Assembly: GCF_946479415.1 (NCBI RefSeq) | Contig: NZ_CAMLFY010000009.1 | Coordinates: forward strand, 13,923 to 77,922 | Length of the DNA stretch: 64,000 nucleotides | Source of the DNA: an uncultured Shinella sp. | GTDB taxonomy: Bacteria > Pseudomonadota > Alphaproteobacteria > Rhizobiales > Rhizobiaceae | Direction: 5' to 3' | Shown: positions 25,308 to 33,766 of the stretch, in pieces | Layout: every line of letters begins with the position of its first letter | Position numbering within the stretch: position 1 is the stretch's first letter | Made by a program: the position numbers and the translations under genes | The notes under the pieces: model-generated | The model's database searches: none | The model's input: the letters and a program-made list of their open reading frames with translations, nothing else | What the model was told of the DNA's origin: nothing

Positions 25308-26261
25308 ATGAAAGACGTTATTCCCTTCTTTTCGGATCTTCGCATCGCCGCCATTCCCGCCGTGCAGCGCCTCTATGACGCCGCCCAAAATGACGGTTAC
25401 AGCCTTGCAAAGGTGTATTCGGATCTCGTCTCCAGCCTCAACAAAGCCGGCGTGACGCCACCGGCGCGGAAGTACGTCAACCAGTGGCTTGCGGCCGTGA
25501 AAATCGGCATGGCCGGTCGTCCCGAATTGCCGGCGGAAATGCAGGTCCCGACCTCGCCCCTCGCCCCGACGCCTGGCTATTTCGAGAACCTGCCAGAAGC
25601 GGCCATCCCGGCGCTGACGCTGGCGTGGGATGCGATCAATAGGGACGGCCCCGATCTCGACGATATCGATGAAAAGGCCTTCGACGTGTTCTTCGACGCA
25701 ATGCTCGAGATCGGCCATATGGAACCGTCCTGGCGGGGCTTTGCCGCCTACGCGAAGGCGGTCCGAAATGGAGAAATCGAGCGTCCGGCACGACAGGTCG
25801 CCGAAGTTGCCGAAGCGGCAGTCGCTGAAGTGGCAGTTGCTGAAGCAGCGCCGGCCGCGCCCGAGGCAAAGTCGACAACACGCCGGGCGCGGATCAAGAC
25901 GGATATCTTCGTCGTCGACCAAGCGGCAGAGACAGCCGCCCGCGTCGATATCGTCACCGAGCAAGACGAGACCACCGGCAAGATCACCAGCGCCACGGTC
26001 GAGTACCCGGCCGCTGTTGGAGAGGCCCACGACCCTTACGGGTTCGTTCGCCTGACCCCGCAGAACTTCGCGGCCGCGATCTCGCCTGAAGATGGGACGC
26101 CCACCGATGCCGTGGTTTCACAGCTCCAGGCGATCCGCGATCGCATGGTCGATGAAACCATGCTGCGCCTGCAGGCGGAAATGCGCCGCAAGGCGGACGC
26201 CATCGTCGCCGGCCAGCTGCGCGCCCTTGCTGACGAGATGGAAAGCAAGGTCGCATGCTGA
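25308..26261 (+). CDS. Early phage protein with two copies of the ~65-aa repeat domain
   Basis: Unrecognised 317-aa protein. Repeat one is at residues about 5-72 (PFFSDLRIAAIPAVQRLYDA ... VTPPARKYVNQWLAAVKIG); repeat two is at about 88-160 (GYFENLPEAAIPALTLAWDA ... EPSWRGFAAYAKAVRNGE). An Ala/Glu/Val-rich linker follows (VAEVAEAAVAEVAVAEAA), then a basic RRARIKTDIFV patch, a beta-rich stretch and a C-terminal coiled-coil-like helix (VVSQLQAIRDRMVDETMLRLQAEM). Paralogous to the gene upstream, probably by duplication. The start is set 1 bp after the upstream stop. Confidence 0.65.
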   Translation: MKDVIPFFSDLRIAAIPAVQRLYDAAQNDGYSLAKVYSDLVSSLNKAGVTPPARKYVNQWLAAVKIGMAGRPELPAEMQVPTSPLAPTPGYFENLPEAAIPALTLAWDAINRDGPDLDDIDEKAFDVFFDAMLEIGHMEPSWRGFAAYAKAVRNGEIERPARQVAEVAEAAVAEVAVAEAAPAAPEAKSTTRRARIKTDIFVVDQAAETAARVDIVTEQDETTGKITSATVEYPAAVGEAHDPYGFVRLTPQNFAAAISPEDGTPTDAVVSQLQAIRDRMVDETMLRLQAEMRRKADAIVAGQLRALADEMESKVAC

Positions 26262-26626
26262 ATCAGTATGACCAGAAGCAGGTCTATGACGCCACGGTGC
26301 ATGCCTGCCTGTGCGCGGTGCGGGAAGGTTTCCCGCACCTTGCAATCCGCGACATCGTGGACCCGCCGCATGACTGGTTCGATGCAGCGCTTGCCCGGCA
26401 GATCGCCATGCACCTGGTCATCCGCGAATTCGGCTGGCCGAAGCGCCGCGTCGTCGAGATGGAGGATCGCTCCCGCGAGGCCATCAACCGGGCGCTACGC
26501 ACCATCGATGCCCGGATCTCGCATGACCGGTTTGCCCTGCACTACCAGACGATGGCCGAGCGTGCGCGGGTACTCCTGTTCCTGCGCATGACCGATGACG
26601 AGCAGCCCTATGAAGAGGTCGCCTGA
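26255..26626 (+). CDS. DnaA C-terminal-like helix-turn-helix protein
   Basis: Predicted 123-aa protein. The segment LARQIAMHLVIREFGWPKRRVVEMEDRSREAINRALRTIDARI resembles domain IV of DnaA (Bac_DnaA_C), in which a helix-turn-helix reads DnaA boxes; the usual GGRDHSTV-type motif is not well conserved. It overlaps the previous gene by 7 bp and the following ParB-like gene by 1 bp, so it is part of the early operon. It may bind phage or host origin DNA. The functional assignment is from fold similarity only. Confidence 0.55.
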   Translation: MLNQYDQKQVYDATVHACLCAVREGFPHLAIRDIVDPPHDWFDAALARQIAMHLVIREFGWPKRRVVEMEDRSREAINRALRTIDARISHDRFALHYQTMAERARVLLFLRMTDDEQPYEEVA

Positions 26627-27504
26627 TGGCATCCTTTAAGTCCCTCCCCGTTTCCTCCATCTTCGTCGGCGAGCGCGCCCGCCCGGTCGATGAAGAAGTT
26701 GCCGTCGCGATCGCCGCCTCGATGGCCGATCGAGGCCTGATCAACCCGATCACGGTGCGCGCCACGCCAGCCGCGAACGGCGGCTCGACGCCCTGGACGC
26801 TGATCGCGGGCGGACACCGGCTTTTTGCCGCCAAACTGAACAATTGGGACGAGATCGACGCCATTGTGGTGTCGGCCGACGCCGCCGAGGCACAGCTGAT
26901 CGAGATCTCGGAGAACCTCTACCGCAACGAGCTGACAGCGCTCGATCGCGGTATCTTCGTCGCAAAGTTCCGCGAGCTTTATGAGGATAAGTTCGGGAAG
27001 ATCGATCGCACTCGTAACCTCAAGGTGGGTGACAAATCCCCGAAGTCCAACGATTGGACTTCGGTATTTGCCCCCGGCCGAGAGCTTTCCGAGCGTGTTC
27101 AGGATCGATTCGGTTTTGGGCGAAGCACATATTTTAATGTGACCAAGATCGGCCAAGGCCTTCACCCGGCGCTCCGCCAGGCGCTGCGCGGTACCGACGC
27201 GGAAAACGATCAGAAACTTCTGTTGAAAATCGCCAGTATGCCCGAGGCGAAACAGGCCGGGCTCGCCGCCGGCCTCAAGATCGAACCTGACGTGCGTAAG
27301 GTGCTGGACGCCGATAAGCCCGCCGCGCCGCCGGTCGACGTGCAGGGCGCGTTGCTGAAGAAATTGACTTCCGCGTGGGACGAGGCAGACGAGCAGACCC
27401 GCTATGAATTCCTCGTCCATGCGGGCATCGACCCGCTCGACATCACCGGTACCGCGCTCGGCGACATGATGGACGAAGCACGGCGCGAGGCGGTGGCGGC
27501 ATGA
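26626..27504 (+). CDS. ParB/Spo0J N-terminal-domain protein
   Basis: Predicted 292-aa protein with an N-terminal ParB nuclease-like/CTPase domain: FVGERARPVDEEVAVAIAASMADRGLINPITVR, then the nucleotide-binding-type IAGGHRLFAAKLNNWDEI and EISENLYRNELTALDRG. The middle has a KorB/HTH-like stretch (ERVQDRFGFGRSTYFNVTKIGQGL). It is coupled to its neighbours by TGATG and ATGA overlaps. No ParA partner is present, so it is more likely a DNA-binding regulator or replication helper than part of a partition system. Confidence 0.75.
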   Translation: MASFKSLPVSSIFVGERARPVDEEVAVAIAASMADRGLINPITVRATPAANGGSTPWTLIAGGHRLFAAKLNNWDEIDAIVVSADAAEAQLIEISENLYRNELTALDRGIFVAKFRELYEDKFGKIDRTRNLKVGDKSPKSNDWTSVFAPGRELSERVQDRFGFGRSTYFNVTKIGQGLHPALRQALRGTDAENDQKLLLKIASMPEAKQAGLAAGLKIEPDVRKVLDADKPAAPPVDVQGALLKKLTSAWDEADEQTRYEFLVHAGIDPLDITGTALGDMMDEARREAVAA

Positions 27505-27962
27505 CGAAGCGCGACCCCTCCCAGCTCGACTTTTTCAGCAAGCAGCTTTTCCCTGTCCGCGCTGCAGCCGACCGGATCGACATCGACCGATTCCGCGCCC
27601 GCCTGAAGCGCGATATGGCCCGCGCCATCCGGGAATGCCCTTTCGACCGGCCGACCATTGCCGCCCGCATGGCCGATTATCTCGCCGTAGCCGGCGTTTC
27701 CAAGGCGACCCTCGATGCCTACACGGCCGAGAGCGCGGCGGCGCATGATATCAGCCTCGTGCGCTTCAAGGCGTTCGTCCGCGCCACCGGCGCCATCTGG
27801 CTTTGGGATACGATCGTTTCCGACGACGGGCTCTTGTTGCTGGAAGGTGACGAGGCGCGCTTGGCTGAGATCGCCCGCATCCAACAGGAGCGCCGTGCCC
27901 TTACGGCCGAATTAAAGGTGCTTCAAGCCACCCCTGTAACCATCCGGCGGGGGCGCAAATGA
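27501..27962 (+). CDS. Hypothetical early phage protein
   Basis: Unrecognised 153-aa protein. Begins MTKRDPSQLDFFSKQLFPV; a central MADYLAVAGVSKATLDAYTAE segment resembles a helix-turn-helix, and a C-terminal coiled-coil-like helix precedes a basic tail (RRGRK). It overlaps ParB-like and transposase genes by 4 bp at each end, which implies coupled expression with MuA. It could be an accessory DNA-binding factor for transposition; that is inference. Confidence 0.6.
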   Translation: MTKRDPSQLDFFSKQLFPVRAAADRIDIDRFRARLKRDMARAIRECPFDRPTIAARMADYLAVAGVSKATLDAYTAESAAAHDISLVRFKAFVRATGAIWLWDTIVSDDGLLLLEGDEARLAEIARIQQERRALTAELKVLQATPVTIRRGRK

Positions 27963-29998
27963 GCGGCGAATGGTTCACGATCCCGACGCTTGCGGAGCTG
28001 CGTCTCCCCGGCCTGCCAACGACAGAACGCGGTATTCACGACCTTGCGAACCGTTGCTGCTGGAAGGCCGACGCCGAGCGCGTCCGCAAGCTCGATCGTC
28101 GCGGCGGCGGTTATGAGTATCACGTTACGCTCCTCCCGCGTGCCGCCCAGTTGAAGCTTGCGGTCATTGCCGGAGAGAACGCCGCACGCGCCGAAAGCCG
28201 CGCGAAGCGTAAGCGCCTCCATTGGACTGCTTTCGAGGCGATGACGGACGATCACCGGCAGATTTGCCACGGACGCCTTAACGTCATCATGGATGCGGAG
28301 AAGGCTTTGGCCGGCCGCATAGCCACGTGCGACCGCGCCTCGATCGAGGAGACGTTGCGCCGGGTTTTGGATCGCCATGGCGTTTCAATGTCGACCTATT
28401 ATGAGTGGCGCGCCCGGCTTAAGGATGTTGACCAGGAAGACTGGCTTCCGGCGCTTGCCCCGAAATACACCGAAGACGGCGTCGTTCACGAGAACCGGGC
28501 CGAATGCCATCCGTTGGCATGGGCGGCTCTAAAGTCCGACTTTCTTCGCCCTGAGGGCTCCGGCTTCTCGGCTTGCTACCGCCGTGTCGCAGCCGCCGCG
28601 AAGGTTCATGGATGGTCCCCGATCCCTTCGGAGCGCGCCTTGCGCCGCCGCCTCGATGCCGAGGTAGAGAAGGCCGTGCAGGTCTACGCCCGCAAGGGCA
28701 AGAAGAAGGCCGAGCAGCTCTATCCGCCGCAGGTCCGTACCAAAGACCACCTGCACGCCTTGGAGATCGTCAACACCGACGGTCACCAGCTCGACCTCTT
28801 CGTCTGGGCGCCCTGGAACGCCAAAAACCCCGTTCGCGTCATCCTGCTCGGCATCCAGGACATTTATTCCGGCAAGATCCTGTCCTGGCGGCTCGCCTCT
28901 GCCGAGACTTGGGACGTAGTTCGCGCCTGCATTGGCGACATGGTCGAGGACTACGGGATCCCCGAGCACTTCTACATGGACAACGGCCGCGCGTTCGCCA
29001 GCGCCGCCATCTCCGGCGGCGCCACGCACCGCAACCGCTTCAAGAAGAAGCCGAAGAAGGTGAATCGGTTTGGCATCGACGAAGACGAAGTCGCTGGCAT
29101 TCTTATCAATTTCGGCAGCGAGCCTCACTTCACACGCCCGTATGCCGGCCAGTCCAAGCCCATCGAGCGCGCCTGGAAGGATCTCGCCGAGGAGATCTCC
29201 AAACACCCTTCCATGTCCGGTTGCTACACCGGTCGCAACACGAACGAGAAGCCGGAAAACTACCGAAAGCGCGCGGTCCAGCTCGACGTGCTGCAGCTGC
29301 ATGTCGCGGAACGTATCGCCGAGCACAATGCGCGCCCCGGCCGCAAGGCTGATACTGCCAAAGGCCGGAGCTTCGACGAAACCTTCGAAGCCAGCATGAA
29401 TCACCCATCGACGATCGTGCGCAGGGCAACCGAGGCGCAGCGCGATTTCTGGCTGCTGGCCGAAAAGGTGCTGCATGCCCGCAAGGATCGCGGCGCCATC
29501 CACTACGAAAAGAACATCTACTGGTCGGATGCGCTCATCGAATGGGCGGGCCGCAAGGTCAAGATCCGCTTCGATCCCGATGCGCTTCACGAGCCGATCA
29601 AGGTCTATGCTCCGGATGGTCATCTCATTTGCACCGCCGCTTGCACCGAGAAGGGCAAGTTCCGCGACGTCGAGGCCGCCAACCTACACAACCGCAATCG
29701 CAAGGCCTGGCTGAAGAGCAAGAAAACGCTGCTCGACATGGAGCGGAAGTTCTCGGCCGACGAACTGGCCGACCTCTACAGCGTCGAGGACAAACCCGCG
29801 CCGAAGCAGAAGATCCGGCCGGCCGTCACGCGCCTCGTTACCGGCAACCTCGCCCTGGAGGCCGACGACGACATCATGTCGGACGAAGAATTCGAGGCCG
29901 GCATCAGCGCCACCCTTTCCAAGATTTCGGGCGACAGCTCGATCATCCCATTCCCTCCGGCATCTGTCGCCGGGCGGAAGCATAGAGCCGAAAAGTAG
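27959..29998 (+). CDS. Mu-type DDE transposase (MuA)
   Basis: Transposase of 679 aa that cuts and joins the phage ends during integration and replicative transposition. The N-terminal Mu DNA-binding domain starts at EWFTIPTLAELRLPGLPTTERGIHDLANRCCW. The rve/RNase H catalytic core shows D274 (NTDGHQ), D341 (YMDNGRAF) and E403 (KPIERAW), matching MuA's DDE triad in spacing. A Mu-transpos_C-type beta domain and a basic C-terminal region follow, where MuB contact is expected. Length is close to MuA (663 aa). It ends overlapping a potential GTG, but the MuB start is probably 87 bp on. Confidence 0.93.
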   Translation: MSGEWFTIPTLAELRLPGLPTTERGIHDLANRCCWKADAERVRKLDRRGGGYEYHVTLLPRAAQLKLAVIAGENAARAESRAKRKRLHWTAFEAMTDDHRQICHGRLNVIMDAEKALAGRIATCDRASIEETLRRVLDRHGVSMSTYYEWRARLKDVDQEDWLPALAPKYTEDGVVHENRAECHPLAWAALKSDFLRPEGSGFSACYRRVAAAAKVHGWSPIPSERALRRRLDAEVEKAVQVYARKGKKKAEQLYPPQVRTKDHLHALEIVNTDGHQLDLFVWAPWNAKNPVRVILLGIQDIYSGKILSWRLASAETWDVVRACIGDMVEDYGIPEHFYMDNGRAFASAAISGGATHRNRFKKKPKKVNRFGIDEDEVAGILINFGSEPHFTRPYAGQSKPIERAWKDLAEEISKHPSMSGCYTGRNTNEKPENYRKRAVQLDVLQLHVAERIAEHNARPGRKADTAKGRSFDETFEASMNHPSTIVRRATEAQRDFWLLAEKVLHARKDRGAIHYEKNIYWSDALIEWAGRKVKIRFDPDALHEPIKVYAPDGHLICTAACTEKGKFRDVEAANLHNRNRKAWLKSKKTLLDMERKFSADELADLYSVEDKPAPKQKIRPAVTRLVTGNLALEADDDIMSDEEFEAGISATLSKISGDSSIIPFPPASVAGRKHRAEK

Positions 29999-30021
29999 TG
30001 AGTACGGTTCCTGAAAAAAAA

Positions 30022-30044
30022 GCGGCCGGGGTCAACCCGGCCGC
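30022..30044 (-). terminator. Hairpin between MuA and MuB, terminator-like on the minus strand
   Basis: GCGGCCGGG and CCCGGCCGC form a 9-bp perfect stem with a 5-nt loop. A run of eight A residues (30014-30021) lies just left of it, which would be an eight-U tail for leftward transcripts. On the plus strand there is no T-run. It may stop antisense transcription from entering the transposase gene. Confidence 0.6.
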
Positions 30045-30084
30045 GTCAACAGCCCCTAAGGGCACTCCACAAGGAACCAATGTA

Positions 30085-31107
30085 ATGAACATGATGGTAG
30101 GCGCAAGCCAAAACGCACGCTGGCCCGAGCTGGAACCTTCCTCCAAGTTTGTGGCGAAGCATCCTGCCGACGAGGTCGACACCTGGCGCGGTCTGCGCAG
30201 CCGCGTTGTCGACATCGCGGCGCGAAACAATTGGACGAAGACCGAGACGAGCAAGCGCATCGGCATGGCCGACAGTTCGTTCTCGCTTTGGATGTCGGGC
30301 ACGCTCGACGGCATTCTCGAAAACGCGAATTCGACCATCGCGCGTTGGCTGGATGCGGTTGACGACGCTGCCGACCTCGCCTCCACCCTCCCGAGATCGC
30401 CCGAGTTCTTTGCGACGCAGGCGTCCACTGACATCCATAAGACGCTTCTCCTGGCACAGACGATCTCCGGTTTCGTGACCATCACGCTCGATGCGGGCCG
30501 GGGCAAGACGGTCGCATGCGAGGCATACCGCCGCATCAAGCCGCACGTCCACATGGTTACGCTGCACGAGAAAGCGACAACGGTCACCGGTGCCATGAAC
30601 ATGCTCGCCCGGCAGTTCGGCGTGCGTGTGTTCAACCAGGGCGAAGTTGTCGAGACGATCGGCGAGCGCCTGAAACGCAGCGGCAATTCCCTCCTCATCA
30701 TCGACGAGGCGCAGCACGCCGATGGCCGCGCCGTCAACCAGTTCCGCCACTTCTCGGATAAGTATGAAACTGGCGTTGCCCTCGTGGGGAATGCCGGTAT
30801 CCGGCGGCGTATCAGCCAGGACGGCCCGAACGCCAATAGTCGTGACCAGATTGTCAGCCGGATCGACAAGAACCTGAAGCGCGATCCCGGCCGCGAGGCG
30901 GACGTACGCGCCTTCATCGAGCAATGGAGCATCGTCGATCCCGCATGCACGCGGTTCCTCTTCGGAATCGGGATGAAGGGCGGAGCGCTCCGTCAGATCG
31001 ATCGGACCATCAAGATCGCTTGCTTTGCCGCCGGGTGCGCAGCGCCCGAGCTGGAAAAGAAGCATCTGGAAGCCGCTTGGCGCAACCGCGACGTCGAGGA
31101 TCTGTGA
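30085..31107 (+). CDS. MuB-like AAA+ transposition protein
   Basis: ATPase of 340 aa that in Mu delivers target DNA to the transpososome and activates MuA. The N-terminal WTKTETSKRIGMADSSFSLWMSG is a helix-turn-helix as in MuB. Walker A is unusual (TLDAGRGKTVA), Walker B is SLLIIDEAQ, and a sensor-like ALVGNAGIRRR follows. The C-terminal domain resembles Mu B_C. The ATG at 30085 with AAGGA is preferred; a GTG at 29998 would place the 30022-30044 hairpin inside the coding region. Confidence 0.88.
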   Translation: MNMMVGASQNARWPELEPSSKFVAKHPADEVDTWRGLRSRVVDIAARNNWTKTETSKRIGMADSSFSLWMSGTLDGILENANSTIARWLDAVDDAADLASTLPRSPEFFATQASTDIHKTLLLAQTISGFVTITLDAGRGKTVACEAYRRIKPHVHMVTLHEKATTVTGAMNMLARQFGVRVFNQGEVVETIGERLKRSGNSLLIIDEAQHADGRAVNQFRHFSDKYETGVALVGNAGIRRRISQDGPNANSRDQIVSRIDKNLKRDPGREADVRAFIEQWSIVDPACTRFLFGIGMKGGALRQIDRTIKIACFAAGCAAPELEKKHLEAAWRNRDVEDL

Positions 31108-31108
31108 C

Positions 31109-31414
31109 ATGCGGGCGGCTCAATCCCTGACCATGAGCGCTGGCCTGCAGATGCTCTCCGACAATTTCGCTCCCCATTGCCGCATCGCCGACGACGAGAC
31201 GATCGTCATCGACGGCAAAGGCGTGCGGTCCCTGCTCAACATCATCCGCACTCTCCGCCACCTTGCCATCCTGCAAGAGCGCGAGATCGGCGCCCTGCGG
31301 CAGCTGGAGGCCGCTCGCGAGCTTCGCCAGGTGGTGACGAGCGAACTGAAGGCGGTCGCAGAAACCTTGCCCAGCGACAACGTCATCCGGCCGGATTTCG
31401 GCGGAAAGCCCTGA
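31109..31414 (+). CDS. Hypothetical early phage protein
   Basis: Unrecognised 101-aa protein. A mixed N-terminal part (MLSDNFAPHCRIADDETIVIDGKGVRSLLNIIRTLRHL) precedes a helical, likely coiled-coil centre (QEREIGALRQLEAARELRQVV). The start ATG at 31109 follows the MuB stop by 1 bp, so it is cotranscribed with transposition genes. No Mu counterpart can be named. Confidence 0.55.
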   Translation: MRAAQSLTMSAGLQMLSDNFAPHCRIADDETIVIDGKGVRSLLNIIRTLRHLAILQEREIGALRQLEAARELRQVVTSELKAVAETLPSDNVIRPDFGGKP

Positions 31415-31457
31415 CCCCGCCGGCGCTCCCCCTCCCAACCACAACGAGGACAGAAAC

Positions 31458-31991
31458 ATGAAAACTGCCACGAAAAAGAACAAAGCCAAAGCACTCGCCC
31501 GAGTGCCCCAATCACGCGAAGATGCTGTCTTCGCCATCGGGCGCATCGGCACGCTGCGGCGCGACATCCAGAAGCTTCGCGCGGACGCTGATGAAGCCAT
31601 CCGCATTGCGGGCGAGAAATTCGAGCAGGCATCCGCCGACCTGGCCGCCGAACTCGCCGAACACGAACAGGGGGTGCAAACCTTCTGCGAGGCCCGCCGC
31701 CTGGAGCTGACCAACGACGGCAAGGTGAAATTCCATGACTTCGGAACCGGGCGGATTAACTGGAAGCTTCGCCCGCCGAGCGTGTCGATCCGCGCGGCTG
31801 AAGCGGTTATCGCCGCCTGCAAAAAGGTCGGCTTTTCACAGTTCGTCCGCATCAAGGAAGAGGTCAACAAAGACGCCATGTTGGCGGATGCTGAAAAGGC
31901 CCGCCTCATCGCCGGCGTGACCATCAAATCCGCGGGCGAGGAGTTCGTCATTGAGCCGGCCGAGCTGGAAAGCTCGCTCGGCAAGGCGTGA
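31458..31991 (+). CDS. gam: Host-nuclease inhibitor Gam
   Basis: Predicted 177-aa DNA-end-binding protein that protects linear phage DNA from host RecBCD/AddAB exonuclease. It follows Mu Gam closely: coiled N-terminal helix (IGTLRRDIQKLRADADEAIRIAGEKF), GVQTFCEARRLELTNDGKVKFHDFGTG, INWKLRPPSVSIRAAEAVI, and FVRIKEEVNKDAML followed by a Gam-type C-terminal ITIKS/EEFVIEP end. Mu-family Gam is related to Ku. It has its own AGGACAG-type ribosome site and lies after MuB as in Mu. Confidence 0.9.
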   Translation: MKTATKKNKAKALARVPQSREDAVFAIGRIGTLRRDIQKLRADADEAIRIAGEKFEQASADLAAELAEHEQGVQTFCEARRLELTNDGKVKFHDFGTGRINWKLRPPSVSIRAAEAVIAACKKVGFSQFVRIKEEVNKDAMLADAEKARLIAGVTIKSAGEEFVIEPAELESSLGKA

Positions 31992-32004
31992 GGCTGGCGC
32001 CGCA

Positions 32005-32253
32005 ATGAGCGATCACGAGGCCGTCGCCAAATTCTTTGCCAGCGCCAGGCTCAACAATTGCCCGGTGTGCTGCGCGCAGGCGGACCAGGCTGGTTGGGGC
32101 ACCGCCGATGGTCGGCAGCACGTTCGTTCCTACACCTGCGGCGCGGTCTTCGAACGCCAGGGCGGGTTCATTTCGGTCCGGGACGTCTGCCCCGGCCCAT
32201 CGCATGTTGCAGTCTCCGGCCTGCTCAAAGAAGCGGCAAAGGCAGGTGCGTGA
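32005..32253 (+). CDS. Small Cys-containing phage protein
   Basis: Predicted 82-aa protein. NNCPVCCAQ near residue 20 and a later YTCGAVFERQGG suggest a small zinc-ribbon-like fold. No family is recognised. Its stop overlaps the next start (TGATG at 32251-32255). It opens a cluster of tightly packed small ORFs of unknown role between Gam and GemA. Confidence 0.5.
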   Translation: MSDHEAVAKFFASARLNNCPVCCAQADQAGWGTADGRQHVRSYTCGAVFERQGGFISVRDVCPGPSHVAVSGLLKEAAKAGA

Positions 32254-32486
32254 TGGCGAAACCATATGAAGCCGTCTTTGCCCGCTGGGGTTTCCGGCCT
32301 GTCGTTGGCGCCCGCGTCGAGCACCAGGCGACAGGCGAGAAAGGCACGATCCTGAAGGAGCGACCCGAGAGGCCCGACCTGGTGCATGTCCAGTTCGACC
32401 TTTGCAGCGCCGCCAGCCTTTGCCACCCGAGCGACCTCGATTTTCAAGCGCCCGAGGCTTCGGCCGAGGCGATAGGGAGAGATTGA
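32253..32486 (+). CDS. Small hypothetical phage protein
   Basis: Predicted 77-aa beta-rich protein: RPVVGARVEHQATGEKGTILKERPERPDLVHVQFD looks like a small SH3- or barrel-type fold, ending in an acidic tail. Coupled to both neighbours by TGATG overlaps. Function unknown. Confidence 0.5.
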   Translation: MAKPYEAVFARWGFRPVVGARVEHQATGEKGTILKERPERPDLVHVQFDLCSAASLCHPSDLDFQAPEASAEAIGRD

Positions 32487-32749
32487 TGTTTCATCCGAAG
32501 AACATCGAAATGTTCAGGCAGGCCGTTTCGCAGCACGGCGTGAAATTGCCGCTGTCCAAATCTGATGAAGATGTCGGGACGCTTCTCGATGCCGATGGCG
32601 TTCCCGTCCTCGTCGTCGATGTGAACCGTGAGCGCACCGATGCGGATGTGGCTTGGATCGTGGCCATGGTCGCGCTGGCGGTCAATGTCTGCGCCGGGTT
32701 CAGGGCAACGGACGGCTCCACCTCCTCCACTTCTGGGGGCGAGCCATGA
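32486..32749 (+). CDS. Small hypothetical phage protein
   Basis: Predicted 87-aa protein. A mixed N-terminal half with an acidic loop (SKSDEDVGTLLDADGVPVLVVDVN) precedes one hydrophobic stretch (AWIVAMVALAVNVCAGF) that could be a membrane segment. GGGAGA precedes the start; the end overlaps the next ATG. Function unknown. Confidence 0.5.
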   Translation: MFHPKNIEMFRQAVSQHGVKLPLSKSDEDVGTLLDADGVPVLVVDVNRERTDADVAWIVAMVALAVNVCAGFRATDGSTSSTSGGEP

Positions 32750-32991
32750 GCATGAAGCCGACCGGCGACAACGGCCAGCGCTACGAGGTTTCGGCGTTCG
32801 GCTATCCCCTCGAAGGACAAAAATGCGTCATCGGATGGGTCGAGACCCTCGACGGTGCGAAGCGGATGGCGACGTCCATCGCGCAGGCGCCTGGCTGCGT
32901 GAAGTGGTCGATCCGTGACCGCTGGAACGCCACGCCCGAATGGCCCGGCGGCGAATATACGCAAATGGTCGGAGGCATGGGGCTACGATGA
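32746..32991 (+). CDS. Small hypothetical phage protein
   Basis: Predicted 81-aa protein with the pattern YEVSAFGYPLEGQKCVIGWVETLDGAKRMATSIAQ, resembling small phage alpha-beta proteins that modify host factors, but no family match is certain. Coupled by 4-bp overlaps at both ends. Confidence 0.5.
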   Translation: MSMKPTGDNGQRYEVSAFGYPLEGQKCVIGWVETLDGAKRMATSIAQAPGCVKWSIRDRWNATPEWPGGEYTQMVGGMGLR

Positions 32992-33212
32992 CAGAGTATC
33001 AGGAAATCTGGTGCCAGCCGCGCCAGAGCCTAAAGCGGCAATTCGTTGTCTTTTTCGATGATGCCGACATGGGCATCGCCGTCTTCGATGACGAGGACGA
33101 GGCGCGTACCTACTGGGAAAAGGCGAACCTCAACTGGAGCTGCTACCTGCTTGGCACGCTGCCGCGCCAGCGCACCCCCATAACTTCGTCTGGAAATGGG
33201 AGCGGCGAATGA
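32988..33212 (+). CDS. Small acidic hypothetical phage protein
   Basis: Predicted 74-aa protein with an acidic centre (FFDDADMGIAVFDDEDEARTYWEKANLNWSCY), similar in layout to the preceding product and to the one at 34535: a short alpha-beta unit of phage early regions. Coupled to neighbours by ATGA overlaps. Function unknown. Confidence 0.5.
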   Translation: MTEYQEIWCQPRQSLKRQFVVFFDDADMGIAVFDDEDEARTYWEKANLNWSCYLLGTLPRQRTPITSSGNGSGE

Positions 33213-33766
33213 AAAGGCCTTCACCCACGCAGCGCAAAATCCTCGAGACCGCCGCTGGCCTCGCAAACCATCGCCCCCACGGCCGGTCACAGCATGGCGG
33301 CTGGAGCAGCGCCTACCTCGTATGCCGGCATAACAACTGGACCGACCGGATGGGCCTCATCACAGTTGCCGGGCTAATCGCCATCGATCGCGCGGCACGC
33401 ATTGTCCTGACCGTGCTCGACCACGAGCAGAACGGCGCTGTGGCGCTCGCTGAGACATCGAACCTGTTGGACGATGCGGCCCGCATCCTGATCGCCAGCG
33501 TTGATAGCCTGGTCGATGCAGATGCCGAGCCGGGAGCGGAAGCCGCCTTCTCGTTTGTCCTCGATCTCAAACTGCCGAACGGTGACGTGATTGATAACGG
33601 CAAACGGATGCTGCCGGCACAGATCGCCATGACCTTGGCGCCGGAAGCGGTTTCGCATTGGCTTGCCGAGCGCCCAGAGCCGGATGCGGTTCTTCACCGC
33701 ATGCCGATGCTGCTGCCGCTCGACCGCTTCCCCACCACCAGCACCGCGAGTGGAGCCTCGGAATGA
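33209..33766 (+). CDS. Hypothetical phage protein
   Basis: Unrecognised 185-aa protein. Basic N-terminus (MKRPSPTQRKILETAAG), a region with GRSQHGGWSSAYLVCRHNNWTDRMGLIT that suggests a compact domain, then a helical half with DEQNGAVALAETSNLLDDAARIL and IDNGKRMLPAQIAMTL. Begins and ends with overlaps. It is the largest of the small-ORF cluster. Confidence 0.5.
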   Translation: MKRPSPTQRKILETAAGLANHRPHGRSQHGGWSSAYLVCRHNNWTDRMGLITVAGLIAIDRAARIVLTVLDHEQNGAVALAETSNLLDDAARILIASVDSLVDADAEPGAEAAFSFVLDLKLPNGDVIDNGKRMLPAQIAMTLAPEAVSHWLAERPEPDAVLHRMPMLLPLDRFPTTSTASGASE

